DNA of 64,000 nt from CAWEQO01 sp963811225 (GCA_963811225.1 CAWEQO010000004.1:186001-250000), one strand, 5' to 3'; positions 52,364 to 60,425 are shown, numbered from the stretch's first letter. Notes: a model not told the origin generated them from the letters alone. Made by a program: numbers and translations.

Positions 52364-53572
52364 GCATCCTTCGAGAAGCAAACGGACTGGCAGACCCCGG
52401 CAGGCAGCTCTTTCTCGCCCAAACCGGTTGGACGTGAAGGTCACGTCGCTTTCGTTTACCCCGGCGCTTTCAATTCCTACATCGGCATGGGCCGCAGCCT
52501 GTTCCGCCTGTTCCCCCACTTGCATGAAGCGATAACAGCGGTGACCGCTAGTCCGGGCAGCGTGTTCCGAGAGCAGCAGATCTATCCACGCACACGCACG
52601 CCGCAGAGCGAGGCCGAGATGGCGGAGCGAGATGCGGCGCTGGTGGCCGATTCGATCAGCATGTTGATCTCGGGCAGCAGCCTGTCGGTGGCCTACACGG
52701 CCATTTTGCGCGAGGTGTTCGACATTCAGCCCCAGGCGGCCTTCGGCTACAGCCTGGGCGAGAACAGCATGATGTTCTCGATGGGCGCATGGGATGCGGG
52801 CGATGCAGCCAGCGCCTCCCTGATGCAGTCCGCTCTATTCCGGTCGAGATTGGCCGGGCCGCAGAACGCAGTGCGCGAATGCTGGAGCCTGCCACCGCTG
52901 CCGGAGGGGGCTTCCGCGGAGACGCTGTGGGAAAACCATTTCCTGATGGCGCCGGTGGAAGCGGTGCGGCAGGCGCTGGCGCACGAGGAGCGGGTGTACC
53001 TGACTCACATCAATACGCCGCGTCAGGTGGTGATCGGCGGTGAGGGGGCAGCCTGCCGCCGGGTGATCGAGGCGCTGCACTGCACCTCGCTGCTGGCGCC
53101 GTTCGACCAGTCGCTGCACAACCCTGCCATGCGCTCCGAAGAGCCGCAGCTGGTGAGGCAGCACAACTGGCCGGTGGCGGTGTGGCCGCAGGCGTCCTTG
53201 TACTCGGCGGCAGACTATCGCCCGCTGGCGCAGAACCAGGGCGAGATCGCCAGCAGTATCGGTAAGATGCTGTGCGAATCGCTCGACTTCCCGAGGCTGG
53301 TAGAACAGGTCTACCGGGACGGGGCGAGAGTGTTCATCGAGGTGGGGGCGGGCAGCAACTGCGCCCGCTGGGTGGACGAGACGTTGAAGGGTAGGCCGCA
53401 CCTGGCGATTGCAATCGACCGCAAAGGCACCGACGACCTGACTGCCATTGTGCGCCTGCTGGCAAAGCTGGTGTCACACCGGACGCCGGTGGGTCTGTCG
53501 CCGCTGTTCGGTCAGCAGGCGGCGCCGCGAGTTAAAACGGCGGTGCGGGACGACTACGGCTGGAACGATTAG
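52355..53572 (+). CDS. pfaB: PfaB-like acyltransferase part
   Basis: About 400 residues. Sense begins near 52365 (ASFEKQTDWQTPAG, SPKPVGREG). The acyltransferase domain then shows the distinctive PfaB start VAFVYPGAFNSYIGMGRSLFRLFP, the nucleophile Ser in FGYSLGENSMMFSMGAW, and LTHINTPRQVVIGGEG. FIEVGAGSNCARW near the end is the final AT signature. In PUFA synthases PfaB is the acyltransferase outside the main megasynthase and has been tied to product chain length. The TAG stop is followed by a GC hairpin at 53577. Confidence 0.88.
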   Translation: MCQASFEKQTDWQTPAGSSFSPKPVGREGHVAFVYPGAFNSYIGMGRSLFRLFPHLHEAITAVTASPGSVFREQQIYPRTRTPQSEAEMAERDAALVADSISMLISGSSLSVAYTAILREVFDIQPQAAFGYSLGENSMMFSMGAWDAGDAASASLMQSALFRSRLAGPQNAVRECWSLPPLPEGASAETLWENHFLMAPVEAVRQALAHEERVYLTHINTPRQVVIGGEGAACRRVIEALHCTSLLAPFDQSLHNPAMRSEEPQLVRQHNWPVAVWPQASLYSAADYRPLAQNQGEIASSIGKMLCESLDFPRLVEQVYRDGARVFIEVGAGSNCARWVDETLKGRPHLAIAIDRKGTDDLTAIVRLLAKLVSHRTPVGLSPLFGQQAAPRVKTAVRDDYGWND

Positions 53573-53576
53573 ACGC

Positions 53577-53619
53577 GGTCAGGCGGCGCGCACGTTTGAA
53601 GGATGCGCCGCCGCTGACC
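53577..53619 (+). repeat. GC-rich hairpin between PfaB-like and DH-DH genes
   Basis: ggcggcgc pairs with gcgccgcc (8 bp), extended by ggtca/tgacc across a 2-nt bulge. It lies directly after the PfaB-like stop and 23 bp before the next start; it may weaken or tune read-through within the operon. Confidence 0.6.
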
Positions 53620-53641
53620 GACGAATGAGGAGGAAGCGATC

Positions 53642-54892
53642 GTGAACCCTGAAACCTTTCACAATGAGATGCTGGAGCGCCTGGGGCGCAGCCTGCAAAC
53701 GGCCTCGAGCAACTCCAGTCAGGCGCAGGCGCGCTTCCTGGACGTGCGAAGCAGCGGGCTGGAGCAGCTGGCCGAGATGATCGCCAGGCAGGTCCCGGGA
53801 TCTGCGCCCGTGCAGCTGCATGCCGGGACAATGGCTCTGTTCAACGCCGAGCAGTTGGACGAGTTCGGGCGCGGCTCGCTGGCAAAATGCCTGGGGCCGG
53901 ACTATTTGCCGTACGCGGCCCGGCGGACGCCGCGCATTCCGAATGGTGACCTGAAGCTGATGAGCCGCATCACGGCCATCGAAGGACAGCCGGGACGCGT
54001 GGCCGCCCCTGCCAGCGTCACTGCTGAGCTGGATGTACCGCCGGATGCCTGGTACCTGCGTGAGAACGGTTTAACATCACTGCCCTATGCGGCGCTGATG
54101 GAGATCGCCCTGCAGCCGTGCGGGTTCCTTTCGGCGTATTTGGGCTCGCTGTTCAAGTTCCCAATGGTCGATCTATACTTCCGCAATTTGGACGGGCACG
54201 CCCGGGTGCTGGCGGCGATAAGCAGCGGCTGCACGCTGACCACCCAGGCGCGGCTGCTGTCGAGCGTGTTCAGCGGCGACACCATGATCCAACGCTACGC
54301 CTTCGAAGTGCGGCAGGGAGCGAAGCCGGTCTTCGAGGGCGAGTCGGTGTTCGGCTACTTCACCCAGGAGACCATGGCGCGGCAGGTGGGGTTGGATGGC
54401 GGGCGCGAGACCGCGCCGCTGCAGGAGCGCACACCCCAGGCCGGGCGCTGGGCGCAGGGTGATACGCGCGGGCACCTGGGCTTCTTGGACAGGGTATTGA
54501 TCGCGCCGCAGGGGGGCAAATACGGGCAGGGGTATGTCTACGCCGTGCGGGAGAACGACCCGCAAGACTGGTATTACGCCTGCCACTTCTACCAGGACCC
54601 GGTCATGCCCGGCTCGCTGGGGGTCGAGGCGGTGCTGCAAGCGCTGCGCATATTCACCGGGGAGCGTGGGCAGGGCGCAATGCGCTTTGCTCTACCGCAG
54701 GAGCAGGAAATGACCTGGAAGTACCGCGGCCAGATCGTACCTGCCAACCGGGCGATGAAGCTCGAAGCGCACATCGCCGGGGTGGAACAGACAGTCGGCG
54801 GGACGACCGTCGTGGCCGACGCGAGTGTATGGGCCGACGGCATCCGCATTTACGAAATTAAACAGGCCGCCGTAAGCGTGCTGGAAGGATAG
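53642..54892 (+). CDS. pfaC: FabA-like double dehydratase/isomerase protein (PfaC DH-DH part only)
   Basis: 416 residues from GTG 53642, with GAGGAGGAAGCGATC ahead. It corresponds to the C-terminal FabA-like dehydratase region of PfaC: first hot-dog with DAWYLRENG and LPYAALMEIALQPCGFLSAYLG, second with WYYACHFYQDPVMPGSLGVEAVLQAL, where His315 and the following Glu match the FabA catalytic pair (Glu replaces Asp, as in other PfaC). The KS and chain-length-factor domains that precede these in classical PfaC are absent; the N-terminal 110 residues show no KS motif. FabA-like domains dehydrate and can isomerise double bonds. Coupled to the reductase gene 7 bp later. Confidence 0.88.
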   Translation: MNPETFHNEMLERLGRSLQTASSNSSQAQARFLDVRSSGLEQLAEMIARQVPGSAPVQLHAGTMALFNAEQLDEFGRGSLAKCLGPDYLPYAARRTPRIPNGDLKLMSRITAIEGQPGRVAAPASVTAELDVPPDAWYLRENGLTSLPYAALMEIALQPCGFLSAYLGSLFKFPMVDLYFRNLDGHARVLAAISSGCTLTTQARLLSSVFSGDTMIQRYAFEVRQGAKPVFEGESVFGYFTQETMARQVGLDGGRETAPLQERTPQAGRWAQGDTRGHLGFLDRVLIAPQGGKYGQGYVYAVRENDPQDWYYACHFYQDPVMPGSLGVEAVLQALRIFTGERGQGAMRFALPQEQEMTWKYRGQIVPANRAMKLEAHIAGVEQTVGGTTVVADASVWADGIRIYEIKQAAVSVLEG

Positions 54893-54899
54893 GATCGAC

Positions 54900-55733
54900 A
54901 TGGAACAGGTACATTTCGATAATGGTTTGCGTGTAGCCAAGAATTTAAACGGGAATGGGAATGCCGCCGGGACGCAACCGCGGGTGGACCCGGTGGCGTG
55001 GGACGAGCCCGGGATCCGCCAGAAGCTGCTGGAACTACAGCAGCCGGTGGCGGTGGTGCAGTCGAGCGGGCAGGTGGGCGCATGCCACCAGAGCCAGTTC
55101 CCGGCGGGCAGCGGGGTCGAGAGCCTGTTCTCGACCGGGGCGCTGCCGATTGAGCAGCTGGGCGATCCCTCCTTCCGGGCCGATTACGGCGTGCGCTGCG
55201 CGCTGTATGCCGGGGCCATGGCGCATGGGATTGCCTCGGTCGAGATGGTGGTGGCGCTGGGCAAGGCCGGACTGCTGGGCTCGTTTGGGGCTGCCGGGAT
55301 GGTGGGGCCGCGCCTGGAGGATGCCATTCGGCGCGTCCAAGCTGAGCTGCCGGATGGGCCGTATGCCTTCAACCTGATCCACAGCCATGTGGAGGAGGCC
55401 ATGGAAGTGGCCGCGGTTGAGCTGTTCCTGAAGTATGGCGTCAAGGTGGTGGAGGCGTCTGCCTTCCTGGACCTGACGCCGAGCGTCGTCCACTACCGGG
55501 CGGCGGGCCTGCACCTGGACGCAAACGGCCAGATCGTGCGGAGCAACCGCATCATCGCCAAGCTGTCGCGGGCCGAAGTGGCCCGAAAGTTCATGTCGCC
55601 CGCTCCGGAGAAGATGCTGGCGGAGCTGACGGCGGCCGGCAAGATCACGCCCCAGCAAGCCGAGCTGGCCCGGCGGGTGCCTGTGGCGGACGATGTGACC
55701 GTCGAGGCCGAACTCGGGCGGGCATACCGATAA
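54900..55733 (+). CDS. pfaD: PfaD-like FMN enoyl reductase, N-terminal part
   Basis: Sense from ATG 54900 (AGGATAGGATCG ahead) to about 55711. It shows LGDPSFRADYGVRCALYAGAMAHGIASVEMVVALG and LGSFGAAGMVGPRLEDAIRR, FNLIHSHVEEAMEVAAVELFLKYGVKVVEASAFLDLTPS, matching PfaD, an NPD-type TIM-barrel FMN protein that reduces trans-2-enoyl intermediates. The last good motif is RRVPVADDVTVEA. One A too many in aa at 55711-55712 then causes a stop at 55733. Deleting it gives EADSGGHTDNRPLVGLIPTML, the universal PfaD motif, continuing into the next ORF. Confidence 0.92.
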   Translation: MEQVHFDNGLRVAKNLNGNGNAAGTQPRVDPVAWDEPGIRQKLLELQQPVAVVQSSGQVGACHQSQFPAGSGVESLFSTGALPIEQLGDPSFRADYGVRCALYAGAMAHGIASVEMVVALGKAGLLGSFGAAGMVGPRLEDAIRRVQAELPDGPYAFNLIHSHVEEAMEVAAVELFLKYGVKVVEASAFLDLTPSVVHYRAAGLHLDANGQIVRSNRIIAKLSRAEVARKFMSPAPEKMLAELTAAGKITPQQAELARRVPVADDVTVEAELGRAYR

Positions 55734-55749
55734 TCGCCCGCTGGTCGGC

Positions 55750-56574
55750 TTGATCCCGACCATGCTGTCGCTGCGCGACGAGATCCAAAACCAATATCAC
55801 TACAACCAGCCGGTGCGGGTGGGCGCGGGCGGCGGCATTAGCACGCCATCCGCGGCGCTGGCGGCGTTCATGATGGGGGCGGCCTACGTGGTGACCGGCT
55901 CGGTCAACCAGGGCTGCATCGAAGCGGGAGCGTCCGAGCATACCCGTAAGCTGCTGGCGAAGGCGGGCATGGCGGATGTGATGATGGCCCCCTCGGCGGA
56001 TATGTTCGAGATGGGCGTCAAGGTGCAGGTTCTCAAGAGCGGGACGCTGTTCCCGATGCGCGCGCAGAAGCTGTACGACCTGTACACGCGTTACGACTCC
56101 ATCGAGGCCATCCCTGCGGACGAGCGTGAGAAGCTGGAGCGGCAAGTGTTCCGGCGCAGCCTGGACTCGGTGTGGGCGGACACGATTGCGTTCTTCGAGG
56201 GGCGCGACCCCGATCAGATCACCCGGGCCGAGAACAACCCGAAGCGCAAGATGGCGTTGATCTTCCGCTGGTATCTAGGGCTGTCGTCGCGCTGGTCGAA
56301 CAACGGCGAGGTGGGTCGCGAGATGGACTATCAAATCTGGTGCGGGCCATCGATGGGCAGCTTCAACGCCTGGGTGCGTGGCACGTACCTGGAGGAGCAT
56401 CAGAACCGCCGGGTGGTGGACGTGAATTTGCATATCCTGACCGGAGCGGCGTACCTGTACCGCTTGCAGGCGTTGAAGCTGCAAGGGCTGCGGGCACCAG
56501 GCAAGTTGGAGGCGTACGTGCCGCTGGAGGGTTCTCTCACAACCTATCCTGATACAAAAACTTTCGGAATTTGA
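55750..56574 (+). CDS. pfaD: PfaD-like FMN enoyl reductase, C-terminal part
   Basis: Continuation of the previous ORF after the +1 shift at 55711-55712. It carries the FMN-phosphate loops VRVGAGGGISTPSAALAAF and AAYVVTGSVNQGCIEAGASEHTRKLL, then MAPSADMFEMGVKVQVLKSGTLFPMRAQKLYDLY, AENNPKRKMALIFRWYLGLSSRWSNNGE and WCGPSMGSFNAWVRGTYLE, all typical PfaD C-terminal features. The joined chain would be about 558 residues, the usual PfaD length. It ends the synthase genes; 65 bp later the carboxyltransferase begins. Confidence 0.93.
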   Translation: MIPTMLSLRDEIQNQYHYNQPVRVGAGGGISTPSAALAAFMMGAAYVVTGSVNQGCIEAGASEHTRKLLAKAGMADVMMAPSADMFEMGVKVQVLKSGTLFPMRAQKLYDLYTRYDSIEAIPADEREKLERQVFRRSLDSVWADTIAFFEGRDPDQITRAENNPKRKMALIFRWYLGLSSRWSNNGEVGREMDYQIWCGPSMGSFNAWVRGTYLEEHQNRRVVDVNLHILTGAAYLYRLQALKLQGLRAPGKLEAYVPLEGSLTTYPDTKTFGI

Positions 56575-56639
56575 TGGTTTTTGATAGGATATGCATGTAA
56601 ACATTGTCCATAGTTTATGCAAGGGAGACGTGGATTTGA

Positions 56640-58178
56640 ATGGCAGCCAATAAATTAGAATCGATGCGGGCTGAGGCGTTGAAAGGCGGCGGTGAAGCCC
56701 AGATCGAGAAGCAGCACGCAAAAGGCAAACACACGGCCCGCGAGCGCATCGAGATGCTGCTCGACCCCGGGACGTTTTTTGAGACGGACGCTTTCGTGAC
56801 TCACCGGGCGACCGGTTTGGGCATGGAAGACAAGCACCCGCTCGGCGACGGCGTCGTGACGGGTTGGGGGAAGGTGGACGGGCGGCTGGTGTACGTGTAC
56901 GCCCAAGATTTCACCGTGCTGGGCGGCTCGTTGGGCGAGAGCCACGGGCGCAAGATCGCCCGCTTGATGGATCTGGCCTACCAGAACGGCGCGCCACTGA
57001 TCGGGCTGAACAACTCGGGCGGGGCGCGCATCCAGGAGGGTGTCGACTCGCTGGCGGGGTATGGCGAAATTTTCTACCGCAACGTGCGAGCCAGCGGCGT
57101 CATCCCGCAGATCTCGGTCATTTTAGGGCCGTGTGCAGGTGGGGCGGTCTATTCCCCGGCGATCACCGACTTCACCTTCATGGTGGAAGACACTTCGTAC
57201 ATGTTCATCACCGGGCCGGAGGTGATCCGGGCGGTGACGCACGAGGACGTGGACTTCGAGACGCTGGGCGGGGCGAGCGTGCATCACAACCGCAGCGGCG
57301 TGGCGCATTTCGTCGCGCCGGACGAAGAGGCGCTGCTGATGCAGGTGCGCTGGCTGTTGTCGTACCTGCCTTCGAACAACCTGTCCCAGCCGCCCTATCA
57401 GGCCGGCGAGGACGAGCCGCTGCGAGCGGTTCCGGAACTGGAAGAGATCGTGCCGAACGACCCACAGCAAGCCTACGATGTGCGGATGGTGATCGAGTGC
57501 ATCGTGGATGGCGGCGAGTTTTTAGAGGTGCAGCCCGAGTACGCCGGGAATCTGGTGGTAGGCTTTGCTCGTTTGGACGGTTATCCCGTGGGGATCGTGG
57601 CGAACCAGCCGAACACACTGGCGGGTGTGCTCGACATCAACGCCAGCGATAAGGGGGCCCGCTTCATCCGCTTCTGCGACGCCTTTCACATTCCGCTGAT
57701 CACGCTGATCGATACGCCCGGGTTCCTGCCCGGCACCGACCAGGAACACAACGGCGTGATCCGGCATGGGGCCAAGATGATCTACGCCTACGCCGAGGCG
57801 GCGGTGCCAAAGCTGGCGGTGATCCTGCGCAAGGCCTACGGCGGAGCCTACATCGTGATGAGCTCCAAGCACCTGGGCGGCGACCTGAACTTCGCCTGGC
57901 CCGCGGCCGAGATCGCGGTGATGGGGCCGGAGGGGGCGGTGCAGATCGTATACCGTAAGGAGCTGGCCGCGGCCGAGGATCCGCAGGCGCTGAAAGCCGA
58001 GCGAGTCCGGCAGTTCCGCGAGGAACTGGCGAACCCGTACGTGGCGGCAGCGCACGGCTATTTGAACGACGTGATCCAACCGGCGGAGACGCGGGCGCGG
58101 CTGGCGGCAGGGCTGGAAAGCCTGCGCGAGAAGCGCTTGCAGGGGCCGCCCAGGAAGCACGGGAATATTCCGCTATAA
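56640..58178 (+). CDS. Acyl-CoA carboxylase carboxyltransferase (AccD/PccB type)
   Basis: 512 residues of the PccB/AccD5 family: KQHAKGKHTARERIEMLLDPGTF at the N-terminus, GLNNSGGARIQEGVDSLAGYGEIF (acyl-CoA pocket), VILGPCAGGAVYSPAITDF, GGASVHHNRSGVAHF, then the second crotonase half with IDTPGFLPGTDQEHNGVIRHGAKMIYAYAEA and KAYGGAYIVMSSKHLGGD. It transfers carboxyl from biotin to acetyl- or propionyl-CoA. With the next two genes it makes a complete acyl-CoA carboxylase, plausibly the malonyl-CoA source for the synthase. An AAGGGAG lies 12 bp before ATG. Confidence 0.94.
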   Translation: MAANKLESMRAEALKGGGEAQIEKQHAKGKHTARERIEMLLDPGTFFETDAFVTHRATGLGMEDKHPLGDGVVTGWGKVDGRLVYVYAQDFTVLGGSLGESHGRKIARLMDLAYQNGAPLIGLNNSGGARIQEGVDSLAGYGEIFYRNVRASGVIPQISVILGPCAGGAVYSPAITDFTFMVEDTSYMFITGPEVIRAVTHEDVDFETLGGASVHHNRSGVAHFVAPDEEALLMQVRWLLSYLPSNNLSQPPYQAGEDEPLRAVPELEEIVPNDPQQAYDVRMVIECIVDGGEFLEVQPEYAGNLVVGFARLDGYPVGIVANQPNTLAGVLDINASDKGARFIRFCDAFHIPLITLIDTPGFLPGTDQEHNGVIRHGAKMIYAYAEAAVPKLAVILRKAYGGAYIVMSSKHLGGDLNFAWPAAEIAVMGPEGAVQIVYRKELAAAEDPQALKAERVRQFREELANPYVAAAHGYLNDVIQPAETRARLAAGLESLREKRLQGPPRKHGNIPL

Positions 58179-58179
58179 G

Positions 58180-58226
58180 AAGATTTTTGTTGCTGCACAC
58201 TGCAAGCGCAGATCAACAAAAATCTT
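58180..58226 (+). repeat. Hairpin between carboxyltransferase and biotin carboxylase genes
   Basis: Arms aagatttttgttg (58180-58192) and caacaaaaatctt (58214-58226) are perfectly complementary over 13 bp with a 21-nt loop, starting 1 bp after the carboxyltransferase stop and ending 16 bp before the next start. It could act as a partial terminator or processing site. Confidence 0.7.
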
Positions 58227-58242
58227 GTAAAGGAAACACTTT

Positions 58243-59730
58243 ATGAAGAAAGTCTTGATCGCCAATCGGGGAGAGATCGCGCTGCGCATCCTGCGCGCCT
58301 GCAAAGAATTGGACCTGCAGAGCGTGGCGGTGTATTCGGAGAGCGACGAGGGGGCGCTGCACACGCGCTACGCAGATGAAGCGGTGTGCATTGGCCCGGC
58401 GGCGGCCGCCAACAGCTACTTGAGCATCCCGGCGGTCCTGCAGGCCGCGCGTGAGACCGGCGCGGATGCCATCCATCCCGGCTACGGTTTCTTATCCGAG
58501 AACCAAAACTTTGCCAGGGCGGTCGAGGAAGCCGGGCTGACCTTTATCGGCCCGCGGCCCGAGACGATCGCGCTGACTGGCGACAAGCTGGCGGCGCGCC
58601 GGGCGGCGCGCGACGTGGGGCTGAACGTGCTGCAGGGCCTGGACGTTGCGATCACCGAGGCCATCCCTGTGGAGCTGGCCGATCAGGTTAAGTTCCCGGT
58701 GCTGATCAAAGCGGTGTCCGGGGGCGGCGGGCGCGGCATCCGGCTGGCAAATACCGCCGAGGAGCTGCAGGCCATGCTGGCCGCGGCGCGCAAGGAGGCC
58801 CAGGCAGCCTTCGGCGACGACACGGTCTATTTGGAGCCGCTGGTGCAGCGCGCCCGGCACATCGAAGTGCAGGTGGTGGGCGATGGGCAGGGCGGCATCC
58901 GCATCTTGGGTGAGCGAGAGTGCTCAATCCAGCGGCGGCGTCAGAAGCTGATCGAGGAATCGCCGGCGCCCGGCTTGAGCCCGCGCCTGCGGCGGAAAGT
59001 GCATGATGCGGCCCTGCAGCTGGCGAAGGCGTTGAACTACCGCAGCCTGGGTACGGTCGAGTTCTTGCTCGACCCGAGCGGCCATTTCTACTTTATCGAG
59101 GTCAACCCGCGCATCCAGGTGGAGCACCCGGTCACCGAAATGGTCACCGGGGTAGACCTGGTGACGGCGCAGCTGCAGCTGGCGGCGGGCGCAAGCCTGG
59201 ACGAGCTGCCGGAGCAGTCGCCGCGCGGCTGGGCGATCGAGGCGCGCATCCTGGCCGAGGATCCGTCGCTGGGTTTCCTGCCGGCGACAGGCGAGATCAA
59301 CTATCTGAAAGAGCCGGGTGGTCCGGGCATCCGCGTCGACAGCGCCCTGTACATGGGCATGCCGGTCACGGCGGATTACGACTCGCTGATCGCCAAGGTG
59401 ATCGCCTGGGGCGCCGACCGTGAGCAGGCCATCCGGCGGCTGCGGCGCGCCTTGGACGAGTATAAGATCGGCGGCGTACCGACCACGCAGACCTTCCTGA
59501 CTCAGATCCTGGACAGCCAGCCCTTCCAAAAGGGCGGCGCCGATACGACCTACCTGGACACGTTCCATCCGGAAGAGTGCGGCCAGGAAGCCCTGGAGAA
59601 AGAGATGGCGGTAGCCGCGGCGCTGCTGGCAGACCGCTCCAACCAATCGAATGGCGGGCAGCCAGTCGCGGCGAACGGCAAGAGCCAGTGGCTGGCGCAG
59701 GCATGGCGCGAGCAGATGAGCGGGCTGTAA
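58243..59730 (+). CDS. accC: Biotin carboxylase
   Basis: 495 residues, slightly longer than E. coli AccC (449). ATP-grasp marks are visible: KVLIANRGEIALRILRAC, HPGYGFLSEN, FPVLIKAVSGGGGRGIRLA (Gly-rich loop), RHIEVQVVGDGQGG, LGERECSIQRRRQKLIEESPAP and FIEVNPRIQVEHPVTEMVTG. It carboxylates the biotin of the carrier protein encoded next, using ATP and bicarbonate. The last 50 residues beyond the core are Ala/Gln-rich. TAAAGGAAACACTTT precedes the ATG. No carrier domain is fused, so it is a separate subunit. Confidence 0.96.
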   Translation: MKKVLIANRGEIALRILRACKELDLQSVAVYSESDEGALHTRYADEAVCIGPAAAANSYLSIPAVLQAARETGADAIHPGYGFLSENQNFARAVEEAGLTFIGPRPETIALTGDKLAARRAARDVGLNVLQGLDVAITEAIPVELADQVKFPVLIKAVSGGGGRGIRLANTAEELQAMLAAARKEAQAAFGDDTVYLEPLVQRARHIEVQVVGDGQGGIRILGERECSIQRRRQKLIEESPAPGLSPRLRRKVHDAALQLAKALNYRSLGTVEFLLDPSGHFYFIEVNPRIQVEHPVTEMVTGVDLVTAQLQLAAGASLDELPEQSPRGWAIEARILAEDPSLGFLPATGEINYLKEPGGPGIRVDSALYMGMPVTADYDSLIAKVIAWGADREQAIRRLRRALDEYKIGGVPTTQTFLTQILDSQPFQKGGADTTYLDTFHPEECGQEALEKEMAVAAALLADRSNQSNGGQPVAANGKSQWLAQAWREQMSGL

Positions 59731-59834
59731 CGAAATGCCCCTGTTGGGGTTACTTCTCTCGGACGGAAGGTTCTAAAACCTGAGCACCCGCCCCGAGGGG
59801 CCAGGGGCCGGATCAGCAGCATACGGAGGAAGAA

Positions 59835-60329
59835 ATGACACTCTATCGCGTACAAGTGGGCAAGAACGAATACCAGGTGGAGGTTTCGGGATCGAAATTA
59901 TCGGTTAACGGCGAGCCGCTGCAGGCTAACCTGGTGCAGCTCAACGAGCTGGGACTTTTCCAGCTGCGGCGGGAGCAAGGCAAGCGCGAGCTGCACCTGC
60001 GCGCCAACGGCGGCAACGCCTACTCGGTGCTGGCGGGGGGGCGCTACGTGGTGGCGCAAGTCGAGAAGGCGCGTGGGCGATTATTCCGCAAGGCGCAGAG
60101 CGCGGCGGGGGACGTGAAAGCGCCCATGCCCGGGCTGGTGGTGGCGGTCAATGTCACCGAGGGCCAGCTGGTGGAGAAGGGCCAGGTGGTGGCGGTACTG
60201 GAGTCGATGAAGATGCAAATGGAGTTCAAAGCGCCAATTCCCGGGAAGGTGACGAAGATCGACGTGCAGCCCGGACAGCAAGTGGAGAAGGGTAAGTTGA
60301 TGGTGAGGGTGGAGCCTGAGGCTGCTTAG
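59835..60329 (+). CDS. accB: Biotin carboxyl carrier protein
   Basis: 164 residues. The N-terminal half (YRVQVGKNEYQVEVSGSKLSVNGEPL) is a small beta domain as in carrier subunits of PccA/oxaloacetate-decarboxylase type rather than E. coli AccB. The C-terminal half is the biotinyl domain: APMPGLVVAVNVTEGQLVEKGQ, biotinylated Lys126 in LESMKMQMEF, and IDVQPGQQVEKGKLMVRVEPEAA. CGGAGGAAGAA precedes the ATG. The last four codons, including the stop, lie within the 108-bp palindrome that follows. Upstream gap 59731-59834 holds only small GC hairpins. Confidence 0.95.
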   Translation: MTLYRVQVGKNEYQVEVSGSKLSVNGEPLQANLVQLNELGLFQLRREQGKRELHLRANGGNAYSVLAGGRYVVAQVEKARGRLFRKAQSAAGDVKAPMPGLVVAVNVTEGQLVEKGQVVAVLESMKMQMEFKAPIPGKVTKIDVQPGQQVEKGKLMVRVEPEAA

Positions 60330-60425
60330 TCTAAAAGGTGAATCTCTCATGCAAAGGCCGCAAAGGTTTATATAAACCTTTGCGGCCTTTGCATGAGAGA
60401 TTCACCTTTTAGACTAAGCAGCCTC
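60318..60425. terminator. 108-bp perfect palindrome with no spacer
   Basis: The sequence equals its own reverse complement over 108 bp (centre between 60371 and 60372, inside ggtttatataaacc); arms are 54 bp. It includes the last three sense codons and stop of accB and ends 20 bp before the stop of the convergent GH2 gene. Position suggests a bidirectional terminator. Confidence 0.9.

Noticed and set aside
60318..60425. Palindrome as an assembly fold-back or chimeric junction
   Set aside because: A fold-back would mirror the flanks as well; here the arms end sharply and lead into accB on one side and the GH2 gene on the other.
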